The notes under the pieces: generated by a model
Told to the model about the DNA's origin: nothing
The model's input: the letters and a program-made list of their open reading frames with translations, nothing else
The model's database searches: none
Made by a program: the position numbers and the translations under genes
Source of the DNA: Pascua guehoae
Lineage: Eukaryota > Basidiomycota > Tremellomycetes > Trichosporonales > Trichosporonaceae
Direction of reading: 5' to 3'
Assembly (NCBI GenBank): GCA_001600415.1
Contig: BCJX01000004.1
Coordinates: forward strand, 1,272,220 to 1,317,923
Length of the DNA: 45,704 bases
Shown: positions 18,881 to 32,380 of the stretch, piece after piece
How positions within the stretch are numbered: the first letter of the stretch is position 1
How the letters are laid out: every line of letters starts with the position of its first letter

Positions 18881-21667
18881 TCACCAGAGTTTGTCCTTCT
18901 GGAATCCCTGGGCCATGGCCCTCAACTCGTCGACTGCAACACGTGGCTGAGCTGGCTTGAAGCCGAGAACGCGCCGGGCCTGGCCTGCGTCCAGACACAC
19001 GGCCATTCCTGAACGTCAGCGGCCCGTCCCTAAATCCGCTTGGTGCAGCGATGGGGATCTCCGCAAAGACCACCTCATTCCGGACCTACTTCGGAACGCA
19101 TGTGCTTCCAGGAAGGGCGTGAGTGGCGTCGAGTCGATTGGGGGGTTCGACTTTGCGAGCATCTCACTCCAGGCTCCAATGTGCTGCGTGTCAGATCTGG
19201 AATGGCAATGATAGAGTCTCCAAGCCGTGTGTGCTGCCCTGTTTCACATCAGGTGTGATAGTGCGATGCGGAAGGGAAACCGCCGGCGTCTGGGGCACGT
19301 CATGCGTCCGACTGGGGCTAGCCGGCGCAATAGCTTTCCAACGTCCGAGGTTGAGCACTGAGACGAGTAACAGCGCACCTCTGAGCGGGCCGCATACTAC
19401 CGCCACATAGAAGCAGTGACAGGGCACACCGAGTGAAACCGATAAACCACCCACCTTCTCATTGACGTCCTCGACCATGTCATTAAAGTCGCTCTTGGAA
19501 AACTGCTGGACAAGCGCCGCCATTGCCGTGTTGAGGAAGCCATACTTGATACCCCAAACCTCTGCGACGGCGCGTGCGATGCTGTCCTGGGTAGATGCGC
19601 CGTCGTCGACCGCGTTGAACATGGGCGCAACCACCTCTTCGTCTTCAGGGACGACCGTCTTAATGCTCTTCCATTCCTGGCTAAACGAGCTCGAACGCTT
19701 GAGGGCGCCCAGCGAAAACGGCGAGCTCGTAGGTGGCGAGAAGGGGAAGTGTAGCTTGACGCCGGCTTCCTTGAGGGCATCGGCACGGGGCGTTTCAACC
19801 AGCCACACGGCGGTCAGGTAGAGCGCCTGCGCGACATCGATGGCGTGCACGGTGCTCACGCGGAGGTCGGAGCTGGCGTCAGTTTGGCCTGCATGGGACG
19901 ACTCACTTGTGCAGGAACTTCATCTCCTCCTGGCTGCGGCTGTCAGTACGAGAAATCTCAAGGGGGAGTTTTGGCAAAGATCGCAAGTCGGGTACACTGC
20001 AACCTCTATTGCAAGTTGAGGCGCGGTGCAGATCAAACAGCGGGAACGCCAACGCCACTGGTCCAAATGATAGATAGGCTCGAGCTCGTCGCTCGTAGTC
20101 CCACCAGGTTGTCTCTTCGCTGTTGTTCTTCATTCAACATAGAGCAGCTGGTGGACCTTTCTCCCTCCACATAGTAGCTGCCCCACGATGGCTCAAGTTT
20201 CCGTTTAGACTCTTCCGCCTCAGAATGCCCGTCATCACAAGCGTCGCACCACAAATGGCGTCGCTCGCGTGCACGATATCCACCACAACCAGCCGCACAA
20301 GTTCCACGCCCCAGTCCAACTCACAGATACGAGTAGACATGACCACACACGAGCCGTGGGCAAATCTGGACATCCCACGCGCCCGACCCATAGAATGCGG
20401 CACAGCGGACGATGCCAAAGTTGAGATCGTCGAGCTTTGCGATACCCCTGAGCGTCTCGTGCCACCAGCGCCCGCGGATGCCGTCGGGCTTGAGCTTGTC
20501 CTTTTCGGTGTGGCCTGGTGCGGACACGGGGGCGCTCTTCATCTCATAAAAGGGCTGTTGGAGGCGGACATAGGCGCGGGGGCGGGCGTCGGAGGGGAGC
20601 TTGGTTGCCGAGGTGGCGAGGGCGAGGGCGACCTGGTACGTGTTGGATATTTGGATCTGTTGGGTGTGAGTCGGTGTGGGGTGAGGAGGTGAGGTGTAGG
20701 CGAGGAATGGGTATGTGCGTGCGTGCACATGGTGGTGACAGACACAACAAAACCCCGTCGTCAGCGCCCGGGTATCTACCCGGCCGCTGGGGCGAACGCA
20801 AAACGCAAACGACGCACAACTTCTGGCTTGTCAAAACCGTCCTCGCCCGTGAGATCAAACACGAGGTCAAAGCGCGTCCACCCCGTCTCCTTGTCGTCCC
20901 GCGTGGCCGGGGGCGTAAAGAGCTCGGTATGCCGCGCGGCATTCGCAAGGTTGGCCTGGATGTACTCGAGCGATCCGCCGGGGGCGGCGAGGAGATCGCG
21001 GAAGCCCTCGTCGAGATACCTGGTATCGAGTCAGTCGTGCCCACGGAATCAGCCCAGCCGGAGTAACGGTGGCTCGCGGGCCCGTATCTGGGTACCCACG
21101 TTGTCGGAGGGTTGACGGAGAAGCGGTCCACTGTGCAGTGTCAGTTGCGGCGCGGGCATATCCCGTGGCCCGTGTCCGTGCTAGTGCGCTCGGCGCCTGA
21201 GAAGCAGGCTGGCCGGCGCAGCATGCAGCATGCAGCACGCGCACGCAGGCAGAAGCTGCGTCATGACGCATGAGACGCCTGAGAAGCACGCGGGTGTGCA
21301 CGGTACCATGATCCTTGCGGCCTTGCGGGCGCCGGTGGACAGTGTCCCAGATCCTGTAGACGCACCTAGGCGGACAAACTGGTCGTCAGCGACCAAGTAT
21401 CAAGCTAGCACCCGTCGACAACGGTGGGCTCACCTGAACCCGTGGCTCATCGCCTTCGAGGAGGTACGCAGCGAGGTGCCGCGCGACCGTCGTCGTGCCG
21501 CCTGGACAAGTCAGTGGGACGGACGACGTCTGGTGCTGGTGGTGGCCGGTGGAGGCCGCCCGATGTGGAGGCTGGTGCTGCGCACTCGCGCAGCGCTGGG
21601 CAACGTACGACGTACCGAGGATGAGGGCGATTGTGGGCTCTGCAAGCCGTTGAGAAGGAGGCGGCAT
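18881..21667 (-). CDS. Atypical extended-SDR, NAD(P)-binding epimerase/dehydratase-like protein
   Basis: Ten exons on the minus strand: 21616-21667, 21434-21501, 21366-21378, 21100-21130, 20818-21019, 20325-20656, 19907-19933, 19455-19872, 19090-19183 and 18881-19008. Every junction is GT..AG with phase kept, giving 454 aa. It begins as a Rossmann fold (ALILGGTTTVARHLAAYLLE, about 13-32; the usual GxxGxxG is degenerate), then FVRLVDRFSV, FDLVFDLTGE, and IVRCAAFYGSG. The segment EEMKFLHNSDLRVSTVHAIDVAQALYLTAVW is the typical epimerase VHVDDVARA block. Where an active extended SDR has YxxxK this protein reads RGRWWHE (about 183-189), so catalysis is doubtful or different. I know related uncharacterised fungal proteins; substrate unknown. 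The end may be extended, since CTCTG is followed by GTGAGT, a possible donor overlapping the TGA. Confidence 0.82.
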
Positions 21668-22370
21668 GGTTTGCGTTTATGCGTTTGTTGCAAAGTGCAA
21701 ATGGTCGATGGAGAGGATGAGGAGAGCAAGATAATGGGATGGGCAATGACGGACCTCTGTGTGCTTTGTGCATGAGGCATGAAACCCGACATGGGCTCGT
21801 GCGCACCCACCCACCCTCTCAGCCTAGGAACTGGGTCTCCTCCTCTCCTGGTGCGGCCGTTCCGGCCTCGTTCCTGCGCCTCTTGCGGCCGGGACACGAC
21901 ATGTGCCAGAGGCCAGAGGACGTCCCCCGGATACATAAGCCAGCTCGCATCTCACCACCTCGTCTGCGCCTTGCTGGGTAGCTGGGTTCATGCTTCATGC
22001 TTCGTGGTCCTGGACCGCCCATGCAACCACCCGATCTCTGGCAGTCAAAAGATACCAGTTCTAGTTCTAGCACACCCACTCATGTGGCACCTCGTCACCG
22101 GCAATCGCCACGGTCGGTGCTTCTGTCCACCTGGTGCTAGCTACTCAAGACGATCCCACCGCTCTGCACAGTGCACACCAACGCAGACAACGCCCACTAC
22201 ACGGCTGTACCGGCTGTACAAGCTGCAGTCTGCACTGGGAGAGCCAAACAGCTCGACACTCATCCGCCACTTGGGCATGACCATCCCAACATTGTCTCGC
22301 CACGACATCAGCCTCAAGAGTCTCCGCTCGTTCATTCTTATGCATTTGCCCACTACGCAGCGCGCGCACT
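21668..22370. other. Intergenic region between epimerase start and ATP synthase f stop
   Basis: No gene seen. It contains the epimerase-gene promoter; no TATA box or repeat stands out. Open frames on the plus strand here are low in motif content. Confidence 0.45.
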
Positions 22371-23311
22371 CTAGTGGTGGCCGTTCTTGTGGTGCTTGAG
22401 GTGCACTGTTGGTTGTAAGGAGAGTGTCGCAAAGAAGAGAGGCGCAGATCGAGTTCCGGTGAAGAGAGGAGGCCTGTCAGCACTGTTGCCTTGCACGGAC
22501 CACAGCCGGCCACAACAGCCGGCGCTCGCAACTTACTTTGGTAGTCAATGGTGTAACCAATGCCGAAGAGAATGAAGATGGTCGCGAGGAGGGGCTTGCT
22601 GACAGAGTTAGCAGTTGCTTGTATGGGTGTTCGCGGTCCATGAGATGTGCGATAGGTTCAACCAGGAATCTCTCCACCAAGCACATTGACCCTTCCAATG
22701 CCGCCTGCATGCTGTCGACGTCCCGCCCCCACACTCTCCGCTTGCTTGTCCCCTGTTTAAAGCTCTTGGGGCAACCTCATGCTGACAGCCTCATATGCGA
22801 GTTGGCAAAGTGACTGTTTGACAACCGCATGCCAAACCACAAGTTGCCCCACTCCCGGCTTGGTCTCTCCCCCCTCCTGCCCACCCTGCCATACACTCTA
22901 CCACGCAGCACCTCGCCCATCCCCAACCTCGACATCCTGGACCTAATGCCAATCTCAAACCCCCAAAGCCCAACTCACCCCGAGGCGTTCTTGCCCTCAA
23001 AGTAGCGGCCACGGAGACCACCCGGCTGCTCCGAAGCCTTGAGGGGGCCCTTGGGGAGCTTCGAGTAGAAGTCGATGACGGACTGCGTGCGCGCCGAGGT
23101 GCTGCCCGACGACTGCGAGTGTTAGTGTGTGTCCACGTCTGAGACGAGAATCGCCAAGTGAGAGTGGGGTGTGGTCGCGCGGGATTTTAGAAGGGCAAAC
23201 CACCGCAGACGACTCTGGCGAGCGAGGGGGGAAACGCACGACGGCACCAGGGGTGGCGATCTTGGGGGGGATGAGACCACTGAGGGAGCGGCGGGCGGCA
23301 GTGGCGAACAT
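22371..23311 (-). CDS. ATP17: ATP synthase subunit f, mitochondrial (Fo sector)
   Basis: Four exons on the minus strand: 23240-23311, 22979-23112, 22537-22598 and 22371-22405, with introns of 127, 380 and 131 nt; phases close to 100 aa, matching the short family. The leader MFATAARRSLSGLIPPKIATP is Arg-rich with no acidic residues, typical for import into mitochondria. The mature part has the subunit-f signature VIDFYSKLPKGPLK, then GLRGRYFEGKNASGKPLL, and a single transmembrane helix (ATIFILFGIGYTIDY) ending in a His/Lys-rich tail HLKHHKNGHH. Subunit f sits in the membrane Fo part at the dimer interface and is needed for assembly of the proton-driven ATP synthase. It is divergent from the GTP/GDP carrier gene, sharing a 942-bp upstream region. 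Confidence 0.94.
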
Positions 23312-24253
23312 TTTGGATAGAGTGGTGGACGATGGGCGGGGCAGTGGAGATGAGGTTGACGAGAGGAGCGTGAGCGAGGAGCCAGCGCCAGCGAGCAGCG
23401 AGCAGGGCGAGTGGGCGGGCGGGTGGGCGGGGGCAGAGCTGCCACCCGGCGGAGGTAGGTCCCACCCAGTGCCCGCAGCCAACACCAGCCAGCCAGCCAA
23501 GGGGATCATCCAGCTGCAGCCAGGCGAGCCAACATGCGCGAGGACCACCCCAAGCAGCCAGCCAGTCACCGACCAGGAGCCTCCCTCCCACCCAGGCATC
23601 TGTGACAACGGCCGATGAACGGCCGGACTGCAAGGGTGGTCTCCTTTCTCCGGGAATGTCCGAGTGTGGCAGCGGATGCAAAAGTGAGAATCCAGGAACA
23701 AAAGCAAAAGCACAAGGAAATACTTGTAGCGAGGTGTTCCGATATGATGGGAGTCGCTCCGTGGTGAGGGGTGCGTCAACTAGGCGGGGTGGGGGCAATG
23801 GCGTGCCAGCTGTTGTCGTGCAGGGAGGGGGGCCAGGGTGAGGGACAGGCGCGCCGGGGCGTGGGTTTTTCGCACACCACACAGACGCGGGTACGAAAAA
23901 CGAACGGTAACAGTCACAGGATAGCGTGGGGTCCAAGGGTTCTGGCCTGGCTGGGTCTCTGGATTTGTGGCGGGGGATATTCAAGCGGGCGTCATTGGCT
24001 TCCTTTGGTTCGTTTACCGGGACTCGTCGACTACAGTAGTCGCCAGTTGGCCAGTTGCCCAATCTCTGACTCGCCTATCTTTCAAAAGTTGTAGCCACCA
24101 CCTCCATTCTTGTTTCCCTTTCTTCAGCTACGACCCACGACCTCCGTTAGAAACAAAGAATAGCGATACCCAAAAAAGACACCCAACGAGCTCGGACACT
24201 CGTAGATTACCAAAACTAGAGAAAACTACAACACCACCACAACACATACAAAA
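23312..24253. promoter_or_regulatory. Shared divergent promoter region, ATP17 / GGC1
   Basis: A 942-bp region separates the start codons of two nuclear genes for mitochondrial proteins. CCAAT boxes occur at 24059-24063 (plus) and 23994-23998 (minus, ATTGG). CCAAT is the core site of the Hap2/3/5 complex, which drives respiratory genes in fungi; function here is inference. The last 120 bases before the GGC1 ATG are A/C-rich, as in an mRNA leader. Confidence 0.45.
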
Positions 24254-26046
24254 ATGTCTCCTCCCGAGGGCTTCAAGCGCGAGAGCGGTACCGCTCGTAT
24301 TCTCGGATCGGGCACGTCGGGTGAGTAGCAAGGGAGAGTAAAAATGGGACAGACTAGTCGGTGTGGATGGTGTAGTGGTGGTGAGGTAGAGCTCTCGACT
24401 ACTGACGAGGACGAAGGGCGAGACGCGTTGGATGCATGCCATGCACCTGTACTGATACGCCAGGTATCGCCGAGCTGATCGTCTTCCACCCGGTCGACAC
24501 TGTGGCCAAGCGCCTCATGTCGAACCGCGGCCACACGACCATGGCCAACATTAACCAGGTCATCTTCAAGAGCGCGGCGCAGGCTCCCGTGATCAAAAAG
24601 TTCATGTCGCTGTTCCCCGGTCTCGGCTACGCGGCCGGCTACAAGGTCATGCAGCGCATTTACAAGTTTGGCGGCCAGCCATACTTCCGCGACGTGATTG
24701 ACCGCAACTTTGGCGACCGGTTCCGCGACACGTTTGGCGCAAAGAAGGGCGGTATGCTCATGCACGCCACTGCCGGCTCGTGAGTGTGGCCGGGGCGCGG
24801 ATATCGGGTGCCGGTTTGGCTAGCGAGAGCGGCCCGGCGAGCGCCGTGCCCCTCGTGATAAGCGCGCCAGTAGCTGACGTCCAGCCTGACGGGTATCGGT
24901 GAGGTTGTGCTCCTCCCCCTCGACGTCCTCAAGATCAAGATGCAGACCAACCCCGAGTCCATCAAGGGCCGTGGCATTGTCAAGCTCATCACCGAGGAGG
25001 GTATCGCCTCGCTCTACCGCGGCTGGGGCTGGACCATGGCCCGTAACGCGCCCGGCTCGTTTGCTGTGAGTATCGTCTCATTCTAGACGGCGATAACGAT
25101 AACGCCCAACGCACAACACAACAAATGGATCGCCATGACGCCATTATTGGGAGCAGATTGCTGACGTGCGCAGCTCTTTGGTGGCTCGGCCGTCGCCAAG
25201 GAGTACATCTTCCACCTCGAGGACTACTCGAAGGCTACCTGGGGCCAGAGTGAGTACAGTGGCGATCCGCGCAGAGATGCGGGTGACTCGGTATATGCTG
25301 CTGTTTGCGGTACATACTGCCGTGTTGCTTGGGACATGATGATGTCTTGGCACATCCTGCCTGCAGCCTGACGCTCTGACGTTTGCAAACCCAAATAGCA
25401 CCGCCCAAGCTGACAGCCCAGACTTTGTTGCTTCTGTCACCGGTGCCGTCGCGTCGATCACTGTCGCTGCTCCCCTCGATGTTGTCAAGACGCGTATCCA
25501 GAACGCCAACTTTGGCTCCAACGTCGGCGGTGTCACCATTATCCGCGAGATGGTTCGCAACGAGGGCATGCTTTCGTTCTTCAAGGGCCTTACCCCAAAG
25601 GTTAGTCGAGCCGCCGGTTGTGGGGGTGTGTGGGGGGTTTGGTTTTTTTATTGCGTGTCGATCGTGCCTGCCTTGGCCTGAGCGTCACTCGCGCACTTTG
25701 GGCCTTGGCTCTGTGTGCCGTACTGTACCTCTGTGTTGGTCTCGGTCTCGCCCGCCTATCTCGCCCTCACAGGCCTGCATGGCTTTGCGCGCTGAAACCA
25801 AACCCTGTGCCCTGCTAGCCCTGCTGGGCTGTTTTCGCCACCGTGGCTGGTGTCTGTGTGGGCAGTCGTCCTTTGGGCCGCACAAACAGCGCCTCCACAC
25901 ACACCCCACCCCGCACGACCCGGTTACAACCAACATCCATCCACGGCCCGCGCTGACACTCACAGATCCTTGTCGTCGGCCCCAAGCTCGTCTTTTCGTA
26001 CACGCTCGCCCAGAGCCTCATCCCCTTCTTCGGCAAGTACGTCTAA
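24254..26046 (+). CDS. GGC1: Mitochondrial GTP/GDP carrier (Ggc1/Yhm1 type)
   Basis: Six exons, 24254-24320, 24464-24779, 24885-25065, 25174-25249, 25422-25600 and 25966-26046, give 299 aa, the normal carrier length. The three-fold mitochondrial carrier repeat is present, each with the PxDxxK signature: P32-D34-K38 (FHPVDTVAKR... with K38), P139-D141-K144 region (LLPLDVLKIK) and P231-D233-K236 (APLDVVKTR). Alignment in memory with yeast Ggc1 is close over the whole length: FPGLGYAA-YKV-QR, the PESIKGRGIVKLI block, LYRGWGWTMARNAPGSFALFGG and GPKLVFSYTLAQSLIPFF. The protein exchanges matrix GDP for cytosolic GTP across the inner mitochondrial membrane, and in yeast its loss disturbs iron balance. 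The start context is ACAAAAATG. It is divergent from ATP17, another mitochondrial gene. Confidence 0.96.
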
Positions 26047-27025
26047 GAAGTGCGAAAGACAGAGGCGAAGAAGAGGGAGGGCTCGATTGGGTGATCATGT
26101 TTCGGTCTTGTTTCGTATACCCGTCTGTACGCGCAGCTGTACAAGTAGACACCACACTGCTCCATGCATCGTATTCCACACGTCACGTCATATTGTTGTG
26201 AGCGCTGTAAATAGGTTTCAATCTTCTGTTTCGGGAGCAGCATGCAGCTGGACGCGCGAGTAATGGTAGAACAATAATGGTAGAACCAGGGAGATCAGAG
26301 GAGTGGTGCGGGGGCGACGAGGGGATGAACCCTCTGCCTGCTGCCTGGGCCTGGAGGGTATTTTCGTCGTTTGTATTTTGCCAGAGTGAAAAGTCGGCTC
26401 GGGACTTGGAATAGGCGAGGTGGGTGCCACTCACACCCGGCGCAACCAAAAGCTTTACCCGGACCATGGCATGCAATGCACACACGCAGTGCAATCTGTA
26501 ATCTTTGAGAGCCGAGATGCATAGTTTGGGAGACCGGGGTGCGTACCGGCCGTGGACAGCTTCGGTCGGGGCTGGGCAAACTGGCCGCTGTTGGCGGTAG
26601 TGCCGAGGTAGTGCAGTGGGCTATGGGCTGTGGGGGTGTGGGACCAGTTGCGGGTCCCACACTGGACTGGACTGGCTCCGTTCGGTGATGCAGCCAAGCC
26701 AGACACACCCTTTGCCAACATAACAGCGCATCAGACGTCGTCTTTTTTCTTCTCCTCTCTCTCTTCTCTCCATCTCTGCTTGCTCATTTCTTTGCACTAA
26801 AAATCACTTTCACTTTGCAGAAAGTGTAATAGCCGCCCGCCCCACCCAAACCTCCGACCGCTGCCCCCCAGCCCCACCGACCCAAACGTCGTCGTCCCAC
26901 CCCCACGCCTGCCAGCCCATCAGTCCCTGACCCCCGACCCCCCCGCCCAGCCTCTACCTACCAGCGCCTGCCACCGTCGCGTCTCGAAATCGTACGAGAC
27001 CGTCCCCCAGCCCAACTTGTCCCCC
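26047..27025. other. Intergenic region, GGC1 3' flank and acetyltransferase promoter
   Basis: No gene seen. At 26738-26780 there is a dense pyrimidine tract (TTTTTTCTTCTCCTCTCTC) followed by TTTGCAG at about 26814-26820. This could be a CT-rich promoter or the end of a 5'-UTR intron. From 26825 to the ATG the sequence is C-rich. Confidence 0.45.
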
Positions 27026-28771
<1,746 letters not shown>

Positions 28772-29610
28772 GCGTGTGTCGAGCATAGAGTAGTGACCGT
28801 GATAGGTTCAGGGTGTTATGGCAGCAGCATTTTCTTCGTTTTTGTAATGCCCCTTGCTTGCGAGCGTGGCATGGGAGCGCAAGCAAGCTAAAACCCATGC
28901 AAGAGGTAGCGGAAGTTGGTTCTGGCGTGTGTGTGTGTGTTTTCTGACGCGTGTGTGTGTGTGTGTTTTCTGATGTGTGTGTATGTCTCGAGTGCTGTCT
29001 TTCGGTGGGTGTCTCGAGTGCTGCCTGGTGGTGGGCGTCTCGAGTGCTGACCAGGGGTCGTGGGCTCGTATACTTTCAGTCAGAGTTTACAGGCAGGTCT
29101 CTGCTTTCACGAGTCTCATTCACAAGCCACGTCACATGCCCACTCACAGCCAACACCACAAGTAGCACTGACATGCGTCGTTTCACCACCCACGGCAGCT
29201 CACAGCCCATCGCATGGCCAAGGGACGGCACGCATACCCGACACCTGGAGATGGCAGGAAACCTGCTGGCGATACAGTACTTTATGCACCGCCCCGTTCG
29301 TCTGGTCTGGGCACGGTGACAGGGTGGCAGGGTGGCAGGGTGGCAGGGTATGGCCGTGGCTGGCCGTTTTGACGAGGCGACGCAGCCGCAGCACGGCGGG
29401 ATGCAGGGTGCGCGCGCGTGTTTACTCCAACTCGCCCGTCCGTGGCAATAATGTGTGGGTGCGGTACGGTCTGCGGTGGGACTGCTTCGGTTATGTGCGG
29501 GGGCTGCTCACGACTGACGTGGGAAATGACCTGGCTTGCGTTGTGGGACGCGGACGGAGTTTGGTCGGGACGCGTGAGTCTGGGTCGTGTGCTTCTTACT
29601 GTTGCTGTAG
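28772..29610. other. 3' flank of thiolase gene; start of the gene-poor region
   Basis: GT dinucleotide runs occur at about 28925-28985. A triplicated TCTCGAGTGCTG phrase is at 28986-29050 and a GGTGGCAGG triple repeat at 29322-29350. I see no gene; open frames are low-complexity. Confidence 0.5.
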
Positions 29611-29835
29611 TTGGTACAGTTGGTACACTTGGTACACTTGCTACACTTGCTACACTTGCTACACTTGCTACACTTGGTACACTTGGTACACTTGGTACAC
29701 TTGCTACACTTGCTACACTTGCTACACTTGCTACACTTGCCCACTCCCTACACTCCCTACACTCCCTACACTCCCTACGCTCCCTACACTCCCTACGCTC
29801 CCTACGCTCCCTACGCTCCCTACACTTGCACTTCC
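29611..29835 (+). repeat. Two adjoining 9-bp minisatellites
   Basis: The first block (29611 to about 29740) is about fourteen copies of TTGSTACAC with G/C variation at one site; the second (about 29741-29830) is about ten copies of ACTCCCTAC/GCTCCCTAC. Because the unit is 9 bp, all frames without stops stay open, creating spurious ORFs. Confidence 0.92.
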
Positions 29836-30666
29836 TACACGTCCCACACTGACCCTAGACGTCCCACACCTCCTCCTCGCGACGCGTCCTCGTCCGCCAC
29901 CCCCGCCTCACCCAACCTCGGCCGGACGCGTGCCAAGCTCTCACAACCCTCGCGATAATACCGACCACGCTCGTCTCGGCGATACCAACTAGGCCCTTTG
30001 CACAATGTATTGTAGCTCGCGACCATCCGATGGCCGATACTGGACAGCGGATGGGGTACGACTATAAGCCTGCGGGTGAGAGAGGACGAGGGCCAGGGTC
30101 GAGTCTTGCTGGCTACTGCTGCGTGTTGGTGGAGACGTGGCGAGACGTGGCGAGACGAGACGAGACTTGACGTGACGAGACGTGACGTGACGAGACCAGA
30201 CGAGACGAGACCAGACGAGACCAGACGAGACCATACCAGACGAGACCAGACGAGACCAGACCAGACCAGACCAGACCAGACCAGACCAGACCAGACCAGA
30301 CCAGACCAGACCAGACCAGACCAGGCCAGACCAGACCAGACGAGAGACGACAACGGGCACCACCTCTGCTGCGAGACGAGCTGGCCCCCACGACACAAGT
30401 CGACGCAGCTCGATACCAAAGACAGTGTGTCGGCTGAGCGAGCCCTTGCGACTCACTCGATCCAGCCTGCGAGGGCGGAGAATGCATAAATGCATACCTC
30501 GGTGAACAACGGCCCAAAGTCGCAGCCTGGCACACCGACGGTGGCATGCAGCCACAGTACTAGTGCCACTACGAGAAGCCTCGTACTTGAGCATTCGAAT
30601 CCCCCTTGGCGTCATGGATCAATACCTTGCATACTGCGTCACTAGGCCAGATACATTCGACCAAAG
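29836..30666. other. Gene-poor stretch carrying a CCAGA array
   Basis: No gene seen outside the array at 30124-30350. B-box-like ATTCGAATCC at about 30593-30602 lacks a foldable tRNA around it. Confidence 0.4.
30124..30350 (+). repeat. 5/10-bp CCAGA / CGAGACCAGA tandem array
   Basis: About 220 bp made of GACGAGAC, GACGTGAC and then nearly pure CCAGA pentamers (clean for roughly 80 bases). The left side is the more degenerate edge. It gives long open frames on both strands that are not genes. Confidence 0.92.
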
Positions 30667-30667
30667 G

Positions 30668-30676
30668 TATATATAA
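30668..30676 (+). promoter_or_regulatory. TATA-box-like TATATATAA
   Basis: The only strong TATA-type match I noticed in the window, on the plus strand. The nearest ATG frames downstream are short and unrecognised (for instance 88 codons from 31072), so it may drive a noncoding or small-protein transcript, or be chance. Confidence 0.25.
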
Positions 30677-32380
30677 GCAGCCTGTTGTCTTATAGATACT
30701 CTGCGGCCAAAGTATAGTCTAGTCTCTCATACCCCTACACTGCTCGACACTACGAACGTTGGCCCTTGCGCACCCGCCACTCCACCGTGACACCGACAGA
30801 TGCCACCGACCCAGAATATCCCATCCATACAGTCCAGACTGCAGAGACAGCCTTGGCTCTGCGCGGCGCACACTTGGGTACATCTCCCTCTCCGCCCTCG
30901 GTGTCTCTGTTCTCTAGTTTCGGCATACTGAAGGCCGACGGAAAGGTTGCACATGACCCCGGGCGTGAGGAAACCTTGGGCAACCCTGCACCCCTCTGAT
31001 CATTTTCACCAACCACGCAACTCTAGATGTGATTATTAAACCACCATTGAGGCTATGCATGACCTCTCACCATGACGCGCAGCTTGAAGACAGCTTTGAC
31101 AGAGTATGTGATACATCCATGTTGGAGATACTGCAAGCTAGTCACCGATCTGGCCGCCATGGACCATTTTGACTGTGATATGCCCGGTGGCTTTTCGCAT
31201 TGCTTCTGGCCCATTGGGTATGTGTACCCTTTTTCGGTCTTAGTACGCGTGGGTGCAACCTTTCAGACGTGTAGGCCTTGTCGTCTGGTGATTACCATGC
31301 AGACGGTGTCAAAGCGAGAGCAGGCAGGCGGACATTGAGCAGTAGGCATCAGGCCAGTCGCTGCGCCCCTCTTTCAGTACTCGAGGCATGCCGTCGGCCA
31401 TCACCCCCTCTCGAGGCCGTTCCACCTCGAGATGGAGATGCATAATGCGCCATCGTCGGCCTCGCTGCACTCCCCGCAGCAGTGCAGCTTCGTGCGCCGA
31501 CATGGGAACCGCCACGCTCGGCCAGGCAGGCGATAACGGCAGCTCGAGGGGCCTTGCACGCGGGCGCATCTCCCGTCGTATAAACTCGAGACGCGTCGGG
31601 GGTCGTATAAATCCCAGGCGGCGCGTGCGTCGCGTATACCAGTCGTGCAATCCGGCGTGCAGGCCTGCGTCGTACACTGCGTCGTACACTGCGTCGTACA
31701 CTACTGCATCGTACACTCCTGCATCGTACAAAACCTGGGTCGTACAAACCTGGGTCGTACACTCCTACATCGTCTAAACCTGCGTCGTATAAACGAGCGT
31801 CCAAACTTGCCTCGGGGCGTACAAGCCTGTCTCATGTCATGTCTCATGTCACACCCAGCGTCGTGTCCGAGCTCTGGCCTCGAGCCTCGAGCCTCTGACG
31901 TGCGAACCACTAGCCCTCTGTCTCTCGTCCTCTAGTCCTCTATCCCCTCGACTCGTCCACCGTCTGCAAACATTTTTTCTTCTTCTCGTTTCCGCCTGAT
32001 TCTCGCGTGTCCCGTGGTCGTCGCGGCACGTTTCAGCATGCCTGGGCGTGCTAGCCAGTCTGTAGCCTGTAGGCTGTAGCCTGTCGCAGACGCCAGATCC
32101 GTGCTGTTAGCCCGCGCCAGTTCCGCCCCGGCGCTCGAGTTCCGTGTCTCAGGACTCGGGCGGCGTGTGTCACATGGATAAATGGGGATGCCGGGGCATG
32201 TGGGTGTTGAGGCCTGGTCGAGTAGGAGCGGTCGAGGTTGGGAGCGGTCGAGGCTAGGAGCGGTCGAGGCTAGGAGTGGCCGAGGTTGCCAGAGCGGGCC
32301 TGTCTCACCTGTTTTTTTTCTTCCTCCCCCACTCCCCCACTTGTCGTTGCCTCTTTCCACGCCCGCCTGTCACTCGAGCG
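30677..32380. other. Gene-poor stretch with GTCGTACAC repeats
   Basis: About 31660-31795 is a 12-13 bp degenerate repeat containing CGTCGTACAC or CATCGTACAC. About 32215-32290 repeats GGAGCGGTCGAGGCTA. An 88-codon frame (31072-31338) is the only neat ATG-led one; it matches nothing I know. Confidence 0.4.

Noticed and set aside
29060..29992. 310-codon open frame over the 9-bp arrays
   Set aside because: Kept open by the 3n repeat unit; no conserved domain.
29611..30350. Possible CRISPR array
   Set aside because: The arrays have no spacers, units are 5-9 bp, and the genome is eukaryotic.
30541..30620. Second tRNA-like site with ATTCGAATCCCC
   Set aside because: The neighbouring bases cannot form a T-stem or acceptor stem.
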